Assembly (NCBI GenBank): GCA_963921825.1
Contig: OY997593.1
Coordinates: 59,256,039 to 59,320,038 of the forward strand
Source of the DNA: Erodium maritimum
Taxonomy: Eukaryota; Streptophyta; Magnoliopsida; Geraniales; Geraniaceae
Direction of reading: 5' to 3'
DNA: 64,000 nucleotides
The first letter of the stretch is position 1, and every line of letters begins with the position of its first letter. The translations under genes were made by a program, and so were the position numbers. The notes below the pieces were generated by a model. The model was given only the letters and a program-made list of their open reading frames with translations, was not told where the DNA came from and searched no databases. Shown here in pieces: positions 58,876-64,000 of this stretch.

Positions 58876-59444
58876 TCATTAAGTGAGTTATAAGGTAGAG
58901 TATGAATTTTATTTTGAGTTTGGAATCATGGATATCTGTAAAAGATCAATAATTTATGCGTTATAGTTGTGTTTCATGTAATATACATGTTTGAAAGATG
59001 TAATAATATATGTGTATGAGTGGTTTATGTACCAGATTTTTGGAATATGTGGTCGTCTTACATTGGCTTCTTGTTGAGAATGTGTCTTAAATCTGTAATG
59101 TTGATAAGTTCTATGTTCAAGGTTTGAAAAAAGTTAATGCCTACCCACTTTATTATCTATTTCTGGGTTTCTTAAATCCAAAAGACTTCGTAAGAAAATT
59201 TGTTTGGACATAAGTTCCTCAGTCATGTAAATTTTATATCTAGGATATGTGAGAGTAGTTTTTCCTTTAGCGATATAGTAATTATAACTCTAAAAATGAT
59301 CTAGGCTAGAATTGTCCCGTATGTTTGAGAATATAATTAACACTTTATTGGTAATCCACATAGTTCTGTCTTGTCTATATGATTTCTCGCTTTTAGTTAT
59401 GCTTCGACGCGCATACATCTTTCCTAAATATTTAATATAAAAGA
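58876..59444 (+). other. 3' flank of gene 2
   Basis: Up to about 59160 it matches the gene 1 3' flank. Beyond that I see no feature. AATAATATA and AATAATTTATG words could serve as poly(A) signals but are not decisive. Confidence 0.5.
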
Positions 59445-59544
59445 GATAATTCTATCTCAGTTCCCTATGATTTTCAGATTCTATTTAAAGCATCCTGCAT
59501 CTTTTTTGTGTCATATCATTACCTTAAAGTTTTATTGTCTCAGC

Positions 59545-62520
59545 TGTCACGCCCCAAATTCAGTAGAACCGAACATGGAACGCGAACTTTTAAAACAATA
59601 AAACATTTCAAGCCTTTTAAATAAATCACTTTAAAACCATCAAGTACTTAATCAAAATAAATATTTACAACTCAAAAGTACATCCCAACAAGCGGACAAA
59701 AGCAAAGTGTACGTCGCTAGACTCAAAAGAAAAACCCGGACTCCGCTCCTAGCTCTTCAAGCTTCGAGAGCTCACCTAGTCCGTCCCGCGACCAGTACGT
59801 GTAGGAAAAGCAGCTAGGGGTGAGCGTTCGCTCACCACCACGGATAACAGACTGACTACGGCATACTTAGCAGATAATGCCGGTAACACCAACAACAACC
59901 CGACTAACACACACATACAGTTAGTTTCCTCAACCGACTCAACACTTGGACCCGTAATGTAGACCCGACACAACGATTGACGACTTCCTCCAAAGACACG
60001 ACAGATAACCACGCAACACCCAAGATCACTAAGGATCGCACACCAAACAAGATCACAAAGGATCGCACTCCAACTGCTCAGTAACCCCCACGCCCTTTAC
60101 CGATCCCTGTCAGGCCAAACGGTCGACCTGTCGCACTTTTCCCGACACAAAGTCGGATCAGGCTGTCGACCTGTCACCCCAATCCATGCACGCGCGGCCA
60201 GGACCCCTTTCCTCACGGGCGGGCCCCCTACCCCGTCTGAACATGCAGACGCGTGCGATCACAGGACCCCCGTTATTATGAAGCGGGCCCCCAACCTCAG
60301 GTAACCACAATCACAATCACAAACAAAGTTCAACAAACAGCAACAACACCGGTTTGACACTCCACATGCACTCATGGCCACCCAAGACACCAACAGTAAA
60401 ACACGGGTTCAACAACCCCACGGGCACTCAAGGCCACCCAAACACCAACGGTAGAACACGGGTTCAACAACCCCACGGGCACTCAAGGCCACCCAAAACA
60501 CCAATGGTAGAACACGGGTTCAACAACCCCACGGGCACTCATGGCCACCCAAGACACCAAAAGTAAAGACACGGGTTCAACAACCCCACGAGCACTCATG
60601 ACCATCCAAGACACCAACAGTAAAGACACGGGCTCTCATGGCCACCCAAGACACAGCAGTAAAATACGGGCTCTCATGGCCACCCAAGACACAACGGTAA
60701 AATACGGGCTCTCATGACCACCCAAGACACAAATTAAACAATCAACCTCCGGGCATAACCAAATGCCTCCAGTAATTCTAATATCGAAAGTTCACTGCTC
60801 CTACGACACTACTAAGTGTCACATGCATTTCTATTGTTCGATACGTTCCCGTATCATACGACACCACCCGGTGTCGCCTGCCTTTCTAATATTCGATAAA
60901 CTTACTTAACCCACGACACCCAAGTGTCACATGCATTTCTACTGTTAACTTTCCCTAGTCAGGGCCGAGATCCGGCTACTTTTCCCTACCTCGTACGCTT
61001 TCTCCAAAAACGCACAAACAAGCTCCGGCGTGATCTCGATCACTCGCCTAGCTTTCCCTTTCCTCTGTCAGCGGCACGATCTAAAAAGAACACAATTTAA
61101 ATACTTTTAAGCTTGCAGGCATAAACTGAATTTTAATAAACTTGACGCCCAAAAGTAACCCCGACAATGTCGATCACTCCCAAACTTCCCAATTACTCGA
61201 CATTGTCGATAATGGACCCGGAAAAGCCCGATTCGCCCGACATGGCGAATCTGCCCGGGTTTTGAAAACACCCTTCCGGGGCTCCGAAAATTCCCGTTTT
61301 CGTTTCTACGGTCTTAGAATAATTCAAGGGTTCTAATGCACTCGACGGAATCAGATTCCGACTTCCTAGTAATTTAATTGGCATTTAAAGTTTCTAAACC
61401 CGTCAATTACAACTTTCACAATTTAATTCCAAATTTCGATCCGGATGTAGATTAAGTACTTGGGGAACGTTCTAAACCACCCGAACACGAAACCCGAGCA
61501 CGTGGGCCCCACCCGGCCAACCTTGGCCGTGGGTGGCTAGGGCCACTTTGGGCCCGACTCACCATGGTGGTGGCCGGCCCTAGCTCCGGCCAGCCACCCC
61601 CAATTCCGGCAGCCACCATACACGGTGGTCGGAGCTCCCCCGAGCCTCCGGTCACCGGAAAACGTTCATCTCTTCGCTCCAAAACACCTCCAACGAACCC
61701 CACACCTCAACTCATCCATATTCAACACATTTCAAACCAAACCCTAACCTTTAACCTTAACGAAATGAAAATCGGTTAGATGCTCACCGTAGATAATGAC
61801 GGTGTGAACTCGATTCTTCTATCCTTGAGACGATCCAACGGTTTGATGATCGAGGAATGGCAAAACCCTGACAAGCTCCTTCTCTTTCCCCCCCCCCCCC
61901 TTTTCTCTCTTCTTCTAACTCACTTTCTCTCTCCAAAAACTCTCTCTTTTTTACAATATGGCCGAACCATCTCTGCTCATTTCCCTTTATTTGTTCAAAA
62001 CTAACACAAACTTTACTTATTTACAAGACTAACACTAATGTCTCATCATTTATTTTGTTCAATAAACCTAACACCACCACATTTGTGACATGTGGCCAGT
62101 GGGTCCCACATTTTTTGGAAAATATCTCTTAGATATTTTCCAATCAGATTCGCGAAATTCGGCTGTTTCGGGCCCCGAACGGGCACTTTTTCCAAGAAAT
62201 TACGAAACTTCACGGGCTACAAGGAAACGGCTCAACTAAGACCGCTGCGACGACGGCTAAGCTTTTTGGATCCAAAACGGAACTCGAATGGACCAAAACG
62301 TCGCTCGGTTGACTTTTCCAGCAAAAGTCAACCTTTCCCAAATTGGTCAGAAAGTTGCCATGAGTCCCCCGGAACTCACTTTGGTCGATATCGGGGTCAA
62401 CTTAAGTCTGGTATGACCCTTGGGGTCAAACTTAGGTTCATTTAAGTGTCTGTCTAAATTTTTTAAATTTTCTTGTTTTTTCGCAGGTTTGACTGGCGTT
62501 GACTGGGAGTGGTTCTTACA
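59545..62520. mobile_element. Solo LTR (gypsy-like), 2976 bp
   Basis: TGTCACGCCCCAAATTCAG to GGGAGTGGTTCTTACA, flanked by TCAGC and TCAGT (4 of 5 TSD). It is collinear with LTR copy 1 at 31956. No internal region lies beside it, so unequal recombination probably removed the body. It contains a reduced version of the two tandem arrays (about 60075-60180 and 60350-60740) and a 100-bp block at 61500-61640 absent from copy 1. Its reverse complement has the TTTGGGGCGTGACA end typical of gypsy LTRs. Confidence 0.85.
60350..60740. repeat. Tandem array in the solo LTR, about 7 units
   Basis: Units with ACACGGGTTCAACAACCC, ACGGGCACTCA(A/T)GGCC and ACCCAA(G/A)ACACCAA. The last three units are shortened to about 38 bp by loss of the middle part. 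Homologous to the 12-copy array in LTR copy 1. Confidence 0.9.
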
Positions 62521-62739
62521 TCAGTTTAATATCCGGCGTTAACTTTCCATCCATTTTTGGATGGAAACTCATCATATGCCTAGCACACGACCCAAATTTT
62601 TTAAAAATAAAATGTCAAAATTACCCCTCAATTTTCAAACACTTATCTCTTCTCTCTCCACTCATCCTCTCTCTTATTTCAACCACACATTCAAATCACT
62701 CCCTCACCACTTATCTACCCTAACCACCAGGGTCCATTT

Positions 62740-63588
62740 TGCCTATTTATGGGTGTTACTTTTTCGTTTTTCTCTTTTTTTGCAGCCGGTCTACCCCCAC
62801 AGGTCGCCGCCCATCGTTCAATCCGTTCCACGGTCTCTCCCTCGTCTCGCGCTACCGTTCACGCATCTCCGGACCGGCCTCGCCTTCGAGCCAGTACTGC
62901 TCTCCGGAATACGGGCTAGATGCGTCGTCTTCCATCTGCAGCGCCCTACCGCCCCAGAGGCACCCCTCGTCGGCATGGGCCTACTCCCTAGATGGATCTG
63001 GGATCCGGGAGGAAGGCCGATGGATCGGGGTCTGACTCCACGGCACCCGATGTCGGGACCCTCGATCTCGGACAAACCGTGGCGGTCGATTCGTTGCTCT
63101 CGCCTCTCGCACTACTTCGAAAGATCCGGGCGAATCAAGACGAAGATTTGCCGATACCAGATCGCTCCAATGGCACGGAACCTAGAAGAACTGGCATCGC
63201 AGATTTGGTAGTTTGCTCTTTCAATCGTGTGCTAATTTTTTATCCTGTTTTAGGTCGAATAAATTGTTGTTTAGACATTCTGTTTCTTAGGATTTTTCAT
63301 TTCAAGTCTCGTTGTTTTGAGACGTTAGCTTTTTTAGGCCGAATAACCTTTTGGCTCAATAAGTTTAGGACTATTTCTTTTATGTCTCGTTATATTGGGA
63401 TGGTTGTAAGGAGTTGGCTTAGTTTTGTGCCCACGATCCTAAGTGGGCTATTATTATGGGTCCATGAGCGCCGGGCTTGCTACAGTCGGCCCGGACATAC
63501 ATCTGGAACCCGAGGCAATCACGCCTCACCCTACTTGATTACCATTTGGTATTAATGAAAGTCTCCGGTTACCCGTTTCAAAAAAAAA
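62740..63588 (+). mobile_element. Element C4: short LINE-tailed member of the C family
   Basis: The 3' 230 bp match C2 and C3 (TATGGGTCCATGAGCGCCGG, GCTTGCTACAGTCGGCCCGG, TCCGGTTACCCGTTTC, A-run to 63588). The 5' part is GC-rich and has open frames but no DUF4283, EN or RT. The 5' boundary near 62740 and a TSD were not established. Confidence 0.65.
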
Positions 63589-63913
63589 TCTTTTGATCAA
63601 AACATCATTAACACAACACTCTCATCCTCTCTGATAACATAATTCCTCAATTCAAATTCCCTTATTCTTTTTTCTCAATTGTTAAAATTTGATTTTTTTC
63701 AAACTAGTGCATAACTCTCTGGCTCTATTCTGTTAAAGTTTCTTGTTCATCGTGGAAAAAGACAATCCTATTGATCAATGAATTTTCCATAGGCTTGAAG
63801 AAGGCACAAATAGAATCAGTTCCTCTAAAGCAAGAATTAAATGAAGCCTTATATCATAAGACCACCCACAATAGGGTCTTTTATGAGTCGAAACATCAAT
63901 TATTTGAGAAAAA
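63589..63913. other. AT-rich spacer
   Basis: No recognisable feature. Confidence 0.4.
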
Positions 63914-64000
63914 CACTACTATAGAAACATTCATCACCGACTCAATTATTGAGTCGGGAATAGATATGATTGGGTCGGTCATTTTCATTCCCGACCTAAT
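63914..64000. mobile_element. Left end of a CACTA element, cut by window edge
   Basis: CACTACTATAGAAACATTC has the canonical CACTA start. It is followed by subterminal words CACCGACTCAATTATTG, GAGTCGGGAAT and GGGTCGG in both orientations, as in En/Spm elements. The rest lies beyond 64000. Confidence 0.7.

Larger units (their letters stand above)
59445..62720. mobile_element. MITE copy split by the solo LTR
   Basis: 59445-59544 resembles the left half of the MITE at 57333 (TTTTTTGTGTCATATCATTA, ACCTTAAAGTTTTATTG). After the LTR, 62521-62600 resumes with TTAACTTTCCATCCATTTTT, as at 57500. Joining across the LTR gives a collinear copy, so the LTR element jumped into an existing MITE. Confidence 0.7.

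Overview
The window is nuclear DNA of a flowering plant, most likely a eudicot. Spliced CYP716-type cytochrome P450 genes lie in a dense bed of plant transposons: L1-type LINEs with RRM or DUF4283/zinc-knuckle ORF1 proteins, copia and gypsy relics, CACTA and Mutator-like elements. I see no bacterial-type operon, CRISPR array, rRNA or tRNA. The species cannot be named from the sequence.

Only two host genes are supported. They are close paralogues encoding 483-residue P450s (about 38 differences by hand count, roughly 92% identity), with identical exon lengths (194/592/184/188/294 nt), arranged head to head. Gene 1 runs leftward from 19245 to 2016 and gene 2 runs rightward from 42462 to 58875. 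Both reading frames are open, and both carry the I-helix, ExxR, PxRF and heme-cysteine motifs. They form the arms of an inverted segmental duplication (about 1700-19400 and 39115-59160). Introns 1 and 2 are 68-95 bp. Intron 3 is 11.4 kb in gene 1 and 14.5 kb in gene 2, and intron 4 of gene 1 is 4.2 kb, against 292 bp in gene 2. The extra length is transposon insertion after the duplication, so each gene shows the empty site for insertions in the other.

Layout: 0.5-1.4 kb, short LINE-tailed element; 2.0-19.2 kb, gene 1 with TIR/minisatellite element M1, full-length RRM LINE A and ORF2-only LINE B in its introns; 19.5-27.6 kb, two ORF1-only LINE-like elements (C2, C3); 27.9-29.2 kb, a giant hairpin element; 29.3-36.2 kb, LTR and CACTA relics, including an LTR with two tandem-repeat arrays; 38.2-42.4 kb, TIR/minisatellite element M2, then ORF1-only RRM element F and short LINE-tailed element G in the promoter region of gene 2; 42.5-58.9 kb, gene 2 with at least eight insertions and a 200-N gap in intron 3; 59.5-62.5 kb, a solo LTR inside a MITE; 62.7-63.6 kb, another LINE-tailed element; 63.9 kb to the end, the tip of a CACTA element.

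The most unusual pattern is the number of short retroposed units that carry ORF1 (or no ORF), a LINE 3' tail and their own target-site duplications, but no endonuclease or reverse transcriptase. ORF1-only forms come from both an RRM-type and a DUF4283-type LINE lineage. They look like plant counterparts of the half-LINEs known in mammals.
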